NCBI RefSeq assembly: GCF_001625305.1
Contig: NW_017803965.1
Coordinates: 1,181,865-1,245,864 of the forward strand
Source of the DNA: Branchiostoma belcheri
Taxonomy: Eukaryota; Chordata; Leptocardii; Amphioxiformes; Branchiostomatidae
Length of the DNA stretch: 64,000 bases
Direction of reading: 5' to 3'
Below, one piece after another: positions 49,201 to 60,357 of this stretch (positions are counted from its first letter, which is position 1; each line of letters begins with the position of its first letter). The position numbers and the translations under genes are program-made. The notes under the pieces were generated by a model. That model searched no databases. It saw only the letters and a program-made list of their open reading frames with translations, and had not been told where the DNA came from.

Positions 49201-52079
49201 CGTAATACTTCGCGTAGCGCAAAACGCAACGGCGACCTCTTGGTCAACGATTTTACTTTCTGTACAATAAAACAAAAGTCCAACTTTTTTATTTCAAAAG
49301 ATTTTATCACGAACATTGTATCTAAATTCAAGAACACGACGTAGCATATCCCCATACTTTGACAACTTTGTTTGAGGATATATCAACTGTCTGAATACGA
49401 TGGCTTAATATACTTCGGCCACAAAAGCAGCCGGAAAATGGACTTAGCGTTCAAACGTACAGGAAAGAAATATCATCGTATCGCCAAGTTATTAAAGAAG
49501 TGTATTTACTTCTGAAGGTGTTAACAGTAAAAACATATCTGGACATCGTGGCGCCTTAACATGACCTTTTGACACATCCAATTTCTTCCAGGTCAGTGGA
49601 GGAGCAAAATAAAGATTAAGTATGATGTACAGACTGTGTTAGAAACAGGTTTTGCTTCTCGTCTTCCGGAAAACTGCGACCGTAGGAGCCTTGAAACCAT
49701 TAACCTGTGGTTAAAGAGCCCGAAGACTTATTTGGGCAATTTCCACCCCAATGGGCATCTACAGACGATAGGCTTTCTTTTGACGTTTCTTGAATAGGTG
49801 TAGACTGGGAAATTTATTGTACGTATTTTTGTGTAATTGTACACAGTTAAGTAACCCACTCTTTTTTCCGAGTGTAAACCGCCTGTACAGGCTTGCAAAG
49901 CAGAAAGTGTAAATGTGTCCTCATGTTCAACATAATTTGTGTTGCTTTTTTTTAACAGTGTAAAGTATTGGCATTATATTTAACTCTATGAAACTAGCTC
50001 TATGGAAGAAGTATACGTGCAAATCTTTCAATAAACAAGAAGTCGGAATGTTTTCAGGAATATTTTTGTGTATCCTCTTGTTAGAATGTTACATTTTCTT
50101 ATAACCATAGTCTCTTCTTTGTCCCATGTCTTTCTGAAAAGGCAGAATTTAAAGCCTACCCTTACAAACACCTTCAAACAACCACATGTTTTGTATGTAG
50201 CCATGTGGTTCACATTGTCAACGAGTTTACTGAAGGCACCTTCTATTTCAACCCTGGGACTGAGATAAACAAAATACAGAAAATATGTGCTGCAGACGTC
50301 CATGTTAAGTATCCAAGTGCCTAAACTATACAAATATATATCAACCAGCAGCGTTTGAATTATAGATAACGTGTTGGTCTATGGACCGTGCAACATGGAG
50401 AAAATTTGGCTCCTAGCCTAGGAACTATGGCTATGGCAGTTTGGTCCATGACTTTGTGGACGGAAGCTGCGTTCTAACCACAGATGACAATTTATGCCGC
50501 TGCTTGCAGGGTCGCCATCAGTATTCGCCAAGATGACGCTGATTATTACTTTTGTTTGTCCCAAAGCATCACTAGAACGTGACTGTACATCAGAAGTAGC
50601 TATTGAAAGTGTCATGGTGCGTGTTATGACGATATATGTGAGGCGTCCAATTTAACATGATTTAAATCAAAAGATGTCGGCTAGAACAGTCATGAGAATA
50701 AATGTAGTTCTTAGTTTTGTTGGCAAGCAACGCAATGCATACCAAAAAATAAAATAACGATGTTTGAAAAAGTTCCTGGTTCAAATTTCTCTGGCTTATT
50801 CAAAGAGACTGTCAGCGAAGGTCTTCTAGTGAACTTGAAAGCAAAGCTATCCATAAGTTTTAGGTTTACTTGTAGACTTGTAGACCTACGAATTATGTTA
50901 CTGGTTTATATATTCATATTTCATCACGGAATCTCTGCAGTTTTGGGACATAAAACTAGATTTCATCAAAACTTGACGCTGAATGTCTGTATGGTTTCAT
51001 ATTTCTAGCACTGACTTTGCTAAATGTCCCTTCAGATTATACCCAGTGTATTTGCCTGTATGTAATACAAACATAAAGTATGCAATTTGGCCATTTACTG
51101 GTTTTTACTCCCCCATGTGATTCATTGGTACAAGCAACCATTCATATGTTGTCACTTCCTGTAGTATAAAAAATAATTTCAGCTATAACTGCACAGAAAA
51201 ATACGTTATCGTGGAGCACAGCACTCTTCTCTTGCTATCAATAATATGATATCTAATAAATATACTCGTGTTTGGAGTGCACTAGTGACGAAGTCATTTT
51301 GTACATTACATAAAATAAGGTTCCTTGCAAATACTATGTGTGATACAGACTATTTGTCAATGTTATAAATAGGGGAGTCTTTTTACTTCGCATGTACAAG
51401 GAACTGCACTATCCTGTCTTTTAGACTGACTGAGACAAGGCAATGTAAGATCTAGAGTTACCGTTTCTACTCATCATTGCAAGTCAAATGGGCACTCTAC
51501 ACACAATCATAATCTGTGATATTGTTTGTACGATATTTCTATATCTAAAATATGTATTTGAAAGTAAAGCGTAGATTAAGTGCTATGGGTGGAAAGTACC
51601 GTTCCAAGATGGTTGCCGGACCTGTCAGTAGAAATGCGTACGTGTCGTCTAGAATCATGACCGGAATTCGGCCTAGATGCCATGTTGCATTTAAATACGG
51701 TTTCAAAGAGTGACCTACAAGGTTAGACCAACGTGGGAGGATAACATGATACCTGTCACCTTCGCACACCACAACCGTTAGAACCCTCGAGTATCATTTC
51801 CAAGTATGTGCATGTGACCAAATCATTCGAAAGGGGTCATTTTCCTGCTGCGATATGTGCAACGCGACTACATATGTGGAATTCTAGCAGAGTGTGTCTA
51901 TCGCTGTTTGTCCACCAAGCCACATCCCGATGAAATATATATGGCAACAGCTGCAGATATTATGTTCAAACGTAGGGACGATTCTTGGAATCACATGTCA
52001 GGCTTATATGGTCTAATAGGTTTACGTTAAGGAGATTATCAAACTTACACTATCGGAAGATTGCATTACTTATATCCTA
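46230..52079. other. Intergenic DNA, no gene recognised
   Basis: AT-rich with scattered short ORFs. The longest is 172 codons on the minus strand (48055-48573), listed separately. Smaller plus-strand ORFs at 46905-47123 and 47160-47405 and a minus ORF at 51545-51772 have no recognisable motifs. No repeats of note seen. Confidence 0.65.
48055..48573 (-). other. Unidentified 172-codon ORF
   Basis: The longest open frame outside the Hox exons. It starts MNRCVNIMFIVGYIYKQ and carries one hydrophobic stretch (FLTRLVLVFMCATVASVT) that could span a membrane. It is Cys/Ser/Thr/Phe-rich, as expected for AT-rich random frames, with no known motif, no clear splice sites and no neighbours. A chance ORF is the likelier reading. 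Confidence 0.15.
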
Positions 52080-53620
52080 TAGACCAAACAGCACTGATTT
52101 CGTATTCATCCTAGTCAATATCTAACAGTTTCTGTGTGACAAAAACAAAATGTATTTAAGTGTTGGTACCGACCTGCCAATTATTGAAAGATTAGTGTTG
52201 CACGTTGGCTCAGTGGTCATAGGATGGCGACTTGCTTTGTCGTATGTCTGCTTCCAGTTTCTAATTATCTTTAAAAAAACAAAATGCGTCCTAGGTATGT
52301 CTGCATCTTAGTCAATATCTGGAAGTTTCTGATACTCTTAATACAAAAACAAAAACTGTATTGAAGCGTTCAATGATCACAGGGTGGATACTTGCTCTGT
52401 GTTATGTCTGAAGTTTCTAATTATCTTAAAAAAACAACAAATTGCTTCCTTGGTATGTCTGCATCTTAGAAAATAGCTGTGTCTGATAATCTTAATGCAA
52501 AAACAAAATGTATTAAAACGTTGCTACCTTGCTGCCAATTTTTAAAAGAACAGTGTCCCACGTTGGCTCAATGATCACAGAATGGTGTGTATTATGTGTG
52601 CTTCTTAGTCAATAGTTGTAAGTTTCTAATTGTCTTAAAACTTAAACTAAATGCTTACTTGGTATGTCTGCATTCTAGTCAATATCTGGAAGTTCCTTAT
52701 TATTCTAAAACAAAAACAAAATGTATTGAAAGGTTGCTACCTTCCTGCCAATTTTTAGAACAGTGCCCCACGTTTGTTCAATGGTCACAGGACGGTGACT
52801 TGCTTTGTATTAAGTCTCCTTCCAAGTCAATAGTTATAAGTTTCTTATTATCTTAAAGCAAAAACTAAATGCTTACTACTATGTCTGCATTCTAGTCAAT
52901 ATCTGGAAGTTCCTTATTATTCTAAAACAAAACAAAATGTATTGAAACGTTGCTATCTTCCTGCCAATTAAAAAAAAACAGTATCCCCGTTGGCTCAAGG
53001 GTCACAGGATGGTGACTTGCTTTGTATTTTGTCTCCTTTCTAGTCAATAGTTGTAACTTTCTAATTATCTTAAAACTAAAACTAAATGCTTACTTGGTAT
53101 GTCTGCATTCTAGTCAATATCTGGAAGTTCCTTATTATTCTAAAACAAAAACAAAATGTATTGAAACGTTGCTATCTTCCTGCCAATTAAAAAAACAGTA
53201 TCCCCGTTGGCTCAAGGGTCACAGGATGGTGACTTGCTTTGTATTAAGTCTCCTTCCTAGTCAATAGTTGTAAGTTTCTAATTATCTTAAAACTAGAACT
53301 AAATGCTTACTTGGAATGTCTGCATTCTAGTCAATATCTGGAAGTTCCTTATTATTCTGAAACAAAAACAAAATGTATTGAAACGTTGCTATCTTCCTGC
53401 CAATTAAAAAAAACAGTATCCCCGTTGGCTCAAGGGTCACAGGACGGGTGACTTGCTTTGTATTAAGTCTCCTTCCTAGTCAATAGTTGTGACTTTCTAA
53501 TTATCTTAAAACTAACACTAAATGCTTACTTGGTATGCCTGCATTTTAGTTGATATTTGTGAGTTTCTTATTATCTTAAAACGAAATGTATTAGAACGTT
53601 TCTACCGTGGCAATTTGTAA
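52080..53620. repeat. Tandem array of ~217-bp units, about seven copies
   Basis: The landmark AATATCTGGAAGTT recurs at about 52118 (variant), 52314, 52470 (variant), 52681, 52899, 53116, 53333 and a variant at 53551. Central spacings are 217-219; the left units are shorter and more diverged. Each unit also has GTTGGCTCAAGGGTCACAGGATGGTGACTTGC, given here in two parts: GTTGGCTCAAGGGTCACAGG and ATGGTGACTTGC. The most similar units are the central ones, as expected for unequal exchange. Several short ORFs here are by-products of the repeat. Confidence 0.92.
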
Positions 53621-54961
53621 GCAGTGTGCCAGACATCGGAAGCTTCATGATTATCAGATGGCGCCTTCAGCAGGAAAACTGTCGTCTGTGATGACAGCGT
53701 GACAAATAGTGGAATCAGTGGAAAGCAAATTCTCCTAATTCCCGGTGATCGAAATATGCGCATTTGCAACTTTTCTCACAGTACAAACGAATGAGTGGGA
53801 AAAGTAAAGTCCACCTTCATATGCATCAAATCTTTAGGATTTGTTAGTTTTGTATCATAGGGAAGTTCACTCCCATGAGAGCAGTGATATATACATACTT
53901 GGGCCAACTAAAGCCAATATTCTACAAGGAATCAGCATTGCACAAGGGACGATGCAGGTTTCCAGAATAGTCATTAACTTGGTTATTGCGTACGTCAAAC
54001 ATTATCTGACGATGCATGTGCCAATTTTAACATACGAAGTAAAGAAAAATGCAATATCCACCTTTTGGGCTATAGATGAGTAAAGTGATTGAAGGCGACA
54101 CCTTGCTACGGACTTTCCTTACTATAAAAGTACCAAAGAGGTTAGATTTCCATGGAGATACATGTACCTATCCCTGGTGTTTCCATCGCACTCCGTCCGC
54201 GTTAAAACAACTTGACTGCACATGTTATATATCGCAGTTATTAACTCTTTTTAACCAACATATGCTACCAAGGGGGCATCCAAACAGGATTGTATTCAAT
54301 GTTAAAAATACACATTTCAGTTTCTAAGAATTAGCAGCTACACTTTGTAAACTTGTATACATTGTAAGCCGTGTTCCTTTTTTCAATGAATATGATACGA
54401 GTATATTGTACATTCAAGTAATGGGTAAGTGTCACTTGTTTCATGACAAGACAATTGAAAAGTTCCAGGTCCATATATGTTTAATGCAGTCATAAAGAAA
54501 GTGGCACCATGCCAGAGCGCCGCCTATACCCAGACATCTATCGTAGCAGTTATGCCTCAGAAAATATCCTATTTAGCTTTTATTTTAATATGTAAACGAA
54601 AAATCGAGTTAGTGATCGCTGGAATATTCTTGAATATCCTTATGATAAAATGCTGTCAACGAACTGATCTCAGAGTAATTGTGAATGCATTGTTGAATCG
54701 TGGTATCGATGGTGTAAATGCAGGCACCGTCGAAAACACCTCAAGTACAGTGTCCTACAGAGCTCGTATTAAAAGAGCAATCCTGTAAGATCTAACACCG
54801 TTGATGTGTGTCAAAAATGTCACCAGTGTTGCTACAATTATCATGTGTAAATATGTGCCTACAACCGTTTAATTGTTGGTGTATGGGGTAAAATTTCTCA
54901 GATTGTCAGCCAAGGGCCTTCTTTGCTGGAAAACCATCAACAAAATGATACCTCTCTCTTA
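53621..54961. other. Intergenic DNA, no gene recognised
   Basis: Three plus-strand ORFs lie close together (53841-54083, 54076-54327, 54477-54788; 80, 83 and 103 codons) in two frames. They match no family I know and have no splice-site support. They could be fragments of a decayed frame or chance. Confidence 0.6.
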
Positions 54962-56237
54962 AGAATATAAAGTTTACTATGACCTGAGGCAAATAGTAAA
55001 TATATATCTACAAGGTTATGAAGGTGAGGGTATACACATTCAGTGAAAAACGTGCAGTTTCGTTCATGAGAATAAGGCAATCTTAAATCGCTCTTCTTTT
55101 CAAGTGCAGCGTTTTCGTAACCAGTACACGGTTAGTAGACATTGCCGCTGCATCTGATTCAGAAGATTGTGACAATTTTACACGGCATGGAAATGATAAG
55201 ATTTCTCACTCGATGGCAGTTGGCCAACAGTTTATCAAAAACAGATATTTGATAATATCATCATTGTACAGGGGTATGATATTTCTTAACAGATTTTTGG
55301 GAGCAATGTGTGTATCAATCAAAAAGAGCACCCAAATTTTGCACAGGACTAAAATTAACAGGTATTCTAAGGTTGTCAGTTTGATATCACGGACCTCACT
55401 AAATCTAGGAATTGGAAGCATCATGCAATTTTATTCTTACTGTATTTTAAGATTTTGAGATTGGAATGCTACAATATTTGTCGTCCGAATACAAGATTGG
55501 ACATCGTACGCGACTTAAGGGTTTCTTGGTTAAGTACTAGACTCTCTTGTTGGCGCGACATACCCACAACTAACGCCAACTTTGTGCGTCTTCCCACTTT
55601 GTAGGAGAAAAATATTTCAAGAATACTTACTTTACAGACTGTGAATGTTGTTCAAGTAATGATTCAGCGGAGAATGAAATCATTTTTCATCCACTTCTTC
55701 ATTTCCGTTGAGTAAATTCAGTGAATGCAACACTCAGTTGTGTAGAATATAACATTAACAGGTAAACTGGTTCAGTGGCGCACAGTTATAACTAGAATCG
55801 CAGAAATTCGTGAAAACCGGTAGTTACACTTATTACTATTGTGCGTAGGACGTGAAAAACATTTTCATCACAATGTTGAAGGGTAAAACGGCTAAATTGC
55901 CCATTGCAATTGCACCATTTGAGCCTAATATATCTCCCTGACTCAAGGAAAATCACAAATCTTTCCAAATACTTGAAACCGTAATTTGTATTCCATTATC
56001 TGATTTCCACATTGCCACCCAAAGTTCTGCTGCATAACCATAATGTTTTCAGATTCTGTTGAGAAATGGTATACCAGATACAGACTACAAAGTTTCTGTG
56101 ATTATAACTTACTATCAATTTCCGTAATTTTGTGTATTTAGGCTGCGTGTTTTTCTTTCCAGATGCAGTGGACTATAATATCACTTGTCTTTTTGATATC
56201 ATCTATCATTTTTACTTTTTATAATATCTACTTTTTA

Positions 56238-56256
56238 CTATATATATATATATATA
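56238..56256. repeat. (TA)n microsatellite
   Basis: About nine TA units within the left duplicate. The right copy lacks it, so it arose after duplication or was lost. Confidence 0.9.
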
Positions 56257-56919
56257 CAGGGGATGGAATAAAGGAACGTGTTAGACAACAACATACATAT
56301 TCTTTCCAAGTTGGAGCGCAGGAGACGATAGCAGCTAACCATTTTCAGGAATATATTTCAGGAGTATTTTCTGTAAATCAATTCAATATGCCAATGTACC
56401 AACTAAGGTTGGACTTGGGACCTTGCAGTATTTAATAAACCTTTGCGAAACCCGTATGTACCTAGGTCAAATTCACTAATACATGTATCGACAACGATGC
56501 TGTCTATTTCTAACTAGTCCTATTCATCTCCTTTTGATTTTCTTCGGATACAAGGTATACCAGTTGTAACATTCAAGGGCTTTCATTATTTGATTCAGTT
56601 TATACTCAGATATTATCATGAAGTAGAACTAGAAGCCTCTTTTCAGTCAATTCAAGACAAGAAATTTCAGTCAAGAAATGATTCTGAAGTAACGCATTTG
56701 TATATAATGGCCTGTCTTGGCAATACGGCATTTGTATATCTAACATCATTACTTATTTCTTTCGACTAATGTTTTCAACTCTAACTCTGGATCAAAATAA
56801 ACTCAATTCAAGGTATGTCAAGGTATGCCTTTTTATGTAACTAAATAGGGAAAGATGTAAAGGCAGATGAGAAGAAAACTGTACAGCTATTCTTCGACAG
56901 TCTTAATTTACTTTAGATG

Positions 56920-57790
56920 GTGGATGGCACAACAAACATTAGCAAACGCGCCAACTTGACGTCTCATTCGATCAAGAAACTTACGTTTTCGTAAAATTAC
57001 TTCAGTACCAGGCCATCAATAATAGAACATCATGCTTTGGTGAAATTTGCCAACATTTCCAACCCAAACCATATGTCACCAGTATGTCCACGAATCAAAG
57101 TCACCAGTAGACACGCACTGTTGGTCGCAGAAGGATATTACAACCTTGATTCTTTTGTGTGCTCTTTTTTGCTAAATAATCTGTTGTAGAAAACCATATT
57201 GTATAAAACGTTTCAGAATATTGATAATAACAAGTTTAATGCATGCCACAAAATAAACCTCACCTACCTTTTAAACTGTAATCGGCAATGCTGTGCAGTC
57301 CGTGTTGCACGGTACTGATTGAATAGCAAAACATCTATGTACATGCCACTACACATATCCAGTGTATTCCTACTCAGATTATCTGTTAACAACCTTGGTA
57401 CCCAATAGTAACGGCTGATAGCACAACAGACCTTAGCAAAAGCTCAGACTTTAAGTCTCGTTCGATCGAGGAACTTGCGTTTTCAGCAAATTCATTCATG
57501 ATCAGGCTAACAATAATGGGACATCGTGCTTTGGTGAAATTTGTCAACCGTTGTTAGTCTCAGTCGGATACTACAACATTAATACTGTTGCAAGTGTCTA
57601 CTCTATATTTTTGTCCAAATAGTCGGTAGAGGTCAACCATGTTGACTATAAAACCAAAGCACCAACATTTCACAATGGTCATGCATACCACAAGGCGAAC
57701 CTCAACTCACCTATCTTTCTAACTATGATTTTTGCACGATACTGATTATATAACAAAAACCTATGACTATACCACTTTTTCCCGACAGTA
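56920..57790. repeat. Nested direct repeat, ~480-bp period, inside the left duplicate
   Basis: GCACAACA(A/G)AC..TTAGCAAA, GTCTC(A/G)TTCGATC(A/G)AG(A/G)AACTT(A/G)CGTTTTC and CTTTGGTGAAATTTG occur at about 56930-57055 and again at 57417-57545. The following CATGC(A/C)(A)ACCACAA(A/G).(A/C)GAACCTCA-type stretch also recurs (57242 / 57680). The right duplicate shows the same nesting (62325 and 62545), so this repeat predates the larger duplication. Confidence 0.75.
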
Positions 57791-58360
57791 GTTTCATCAA
57801 GTTGCCATATCAGAACATAGGATATCGGTCATATAGGATTTTCTTTTCACAAGCAAGGTGAGAGAAGTTTTGTTTCTGTTAAAAGAAAATCATATATCCT
57901 ATGTAACTATAGCATTGTTATAAACAACCATCATGGTACGTTTAAACGGTTGGTGTAAACTCAGATAGAGATACGAATGTGTTCTTAAGTATAAATGAAT
58001 AAATCGAATGAAGCGATGCGGGGTTTTTTCAAACAAATATATATACTAATTTCTAAACGTTCTTCGCGCAGTGATTTTGCTTGTCTTATTCTAGTAAAAT
58101 GTTGACCTTGCCATAGGCCATCTTCTTGTAATTTAGTCGACACTATGGGGAGTAAAGTACTCGTAGAACCTGTATAGTATATATAAAACTGCTTACTGTA
58201 CCCTTTAGAGATATAGTATGCGTAGCTTAGCACGTACTTGTAGAGGTGGACTAGTTCTTAGCCAGTAGTTCTATTCACATTCTGCCAGACACAGTACCCG
58301 TGGAATCTAAATGTAGACTTCTGCTAGACCTATATCAGCTACCATATATTGTGTACCTGC

Positions 58361-58394
58361 TACAATTGTTGTGCAATAAACTTTGACTTGACTC
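58361..58394 (+). mobile_element. Possible 3' terminus of a CR1-like non-LTR element
   Basis: TTGTGCAATAAACTTTGAC followed by TTGACTC resembles the common 3' ends of CR1/L2-type elements, where AATAAACTTTGA precedes short (TTGAC/TTGAT) repeats. The same string is at 63403-63437 in the right duplicate. No reverse transcriptase frame was found upstream, so this is a short remnant at best. Confidence 0.35.
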
Positions 58395-58980
58395 TTCTTG
58401 TATTACACGATTGGATATTATACGTTCTGTCAAGATTGCGAAGTAATCATCGATGCGCTGACCGCAAAAAGTACAATATGGCATATCACGAGGACCATCT
58501 ATCCATGCAAGCCGCGCTTACGACCTACCTTACTAGTACCTGACACTACTACCACGTGTAAGTCTGTTGGAATACGAATCGCCCTTACCGAGTTTTGATT
58601 ACTGCGCTGTAACTTTAAGTGTACATGTCTGTACAAGTCATATGCGTTTTTTTCGTATGTGAACTCTCAACAGTTACTCCTTTACGGCTGCTGGGGTTCG
58701 GTAAGGTGTTATTGTGGGCCCTGTTGAACTTAAAGCAGTCATTAGGGTCACGAGTACGCAGTGAGTTCATTTAAGGTTTATGTAGACAAGATTCTACTAA
58801 ACCAAGAGAAACGAGACTTGGCACACTTATTTGTCTATTAATACCTAAACTTTTTGCAAAGTTATCTTTTCCTTGGTGCACGCATACTTAGTCTACATAA
58901 GATTTTAAAGAACGCACTGCGGGTTTTCGAACTCTGTGCGGCTTTTGACCTGCTGTATCATGGACGCAACGTAATGTCCA

Positions 58981-60357
58981 CTTCACGCCTTCACCAGTAA
59001 TGCACACTTGGGTCTAAGGCAAAACAAACGAAATCATAAGGATTTTACATAATATACATCATTTCCACTTATGCTGAGATCATGCTTCATAGCGTGGTTA
59101 TTATGTATGCAATTTTCTATGTTGGAAAGATACACATGGAAAAACTTAGCCATGGACATGGTTGACCCAGTTGCATTTCACATGTAATATCATATACCAT
59201 CTATCATAGGCTTGGAATCCTGATACAAAATCAAGAAACGGTTCAGATTATACGTTCTGACATTCTTTAAGTTAGAAAATGTCTACAAAGTAAGATTGCA
59301 TATTTAAATATAGCAACTCACAGTAGAATAAGTGACAAATACGACTTGATTTAAAGCCTGTTAACTGATAGGATGCTTAGTAAGCTTTTCACAAATGTAG
59401 CAATCTTTGATTCATTTGATCTCATACTTAGCGTCATATCCTTTTTCGCTGTGACAGAATGTGTCAATGTCAAAGATTAAACCTTACCATTCGGCAGAAA
59501 TTCCCCAGAAGAGCTATGGTAGTAGATGTTAGTTATCAGTTGACTCACAAACAGTACCAAAATTACACACACGTTTCTCTTTTTCATCGTGTGCAATATG
59601 TTGATTGTACATCTGAATGACAAGTGTCGTTAGTTTCAATAGGACGACTAAAATCAATTTTATCACACGTAATTATCACTGGAATTGCAACAAGCTAGAA
59701 CGTCAGAGGCATTTTGACCTGCAACATGGCTGCCGCACATGAAAGACAGGTGTTCAAAGAGATTTAGAATACATATAACATTGGAGTAAATTCAATTATT
59801 TTTAACATAATGTCTTGTAATGGAATTTGCGAGGTGTCGTGGCTGTCAACGATTTCAAAAATAACGTGACAAAAATAGGCCCCCTATTTATCAAATGATG
59901 TGTCAACCTTAACACTACTAGATTAGATTCATGATAACACGTAAACGGTATGAATTTCAGACGAAAAAGTAGATTTCTACTGCAAATTATAACCATTGTA
60001 TATAATACATCGAAGCCAGAAACTTCAGATATTAAATGGTGTCATCGCCATGCCTTTAGAGCAGCTGCTGCTGTTTAACGTCTGTACTTTTAGTTGAAAT
60101 TAGGCCCTATGCTGTAGTAAGTACGGGGTGTGCTCTGAAATACACAATGCATATTTGACCAGAGGTGATGAAAGAATTAGTGAAAAGGAGCAAAGGTAAA
60201 AAGGTACAGGACATTGTGTGCAATTTCACAACTTGAACGAAAGACCACGCCACAGAAATAAATAAAATAGAACTGACAGAGACGAATACAAGTTCTACAA
60301 CGAAGAACATCGCAGCTTAAAGGTTAGGCAGTCCTAGATGCAAACTTTTGCAAAAAT
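58981..60357. other. Spacer between the two duplicate copies
   Basis: About 1.4 kb of AT-rich sequence with no homology to the duplicates that I can see and no recognised gene. The left copy may extend a little into it, because the right copy runs off the window. Confidence 0.6.

Larger units (their letters stand above)
54962..58980. repeat. Segmental duplication, left copy (~4 kb)
   Basis: Collinear with 60358-64000. Matching anchors: AGTAAATATAT (55000 / 60395), GCAGCGTTTTCGTAACC (55107 / 60521), GACCTTGCAGTATTTAATAAACC (56419 / 61811, shown as 56419-56441), GATAGCACAACAGACC (57418 / 62548), AATACGAATCGCCCTT (58571 / 63614). Offsets shrink from about 5395 to 5043, so net deletions occurred in the right copy. 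Interior identity looks like about 75-87%. No conserved reading frame is apparent. Confidence 0.92.

Noticed and set aside
52205-52240. tRNA gene or active SINE in the 217-bp array
   Set aside because: An A-box-like word is present but no B box; kept only as a possible SINE relic.
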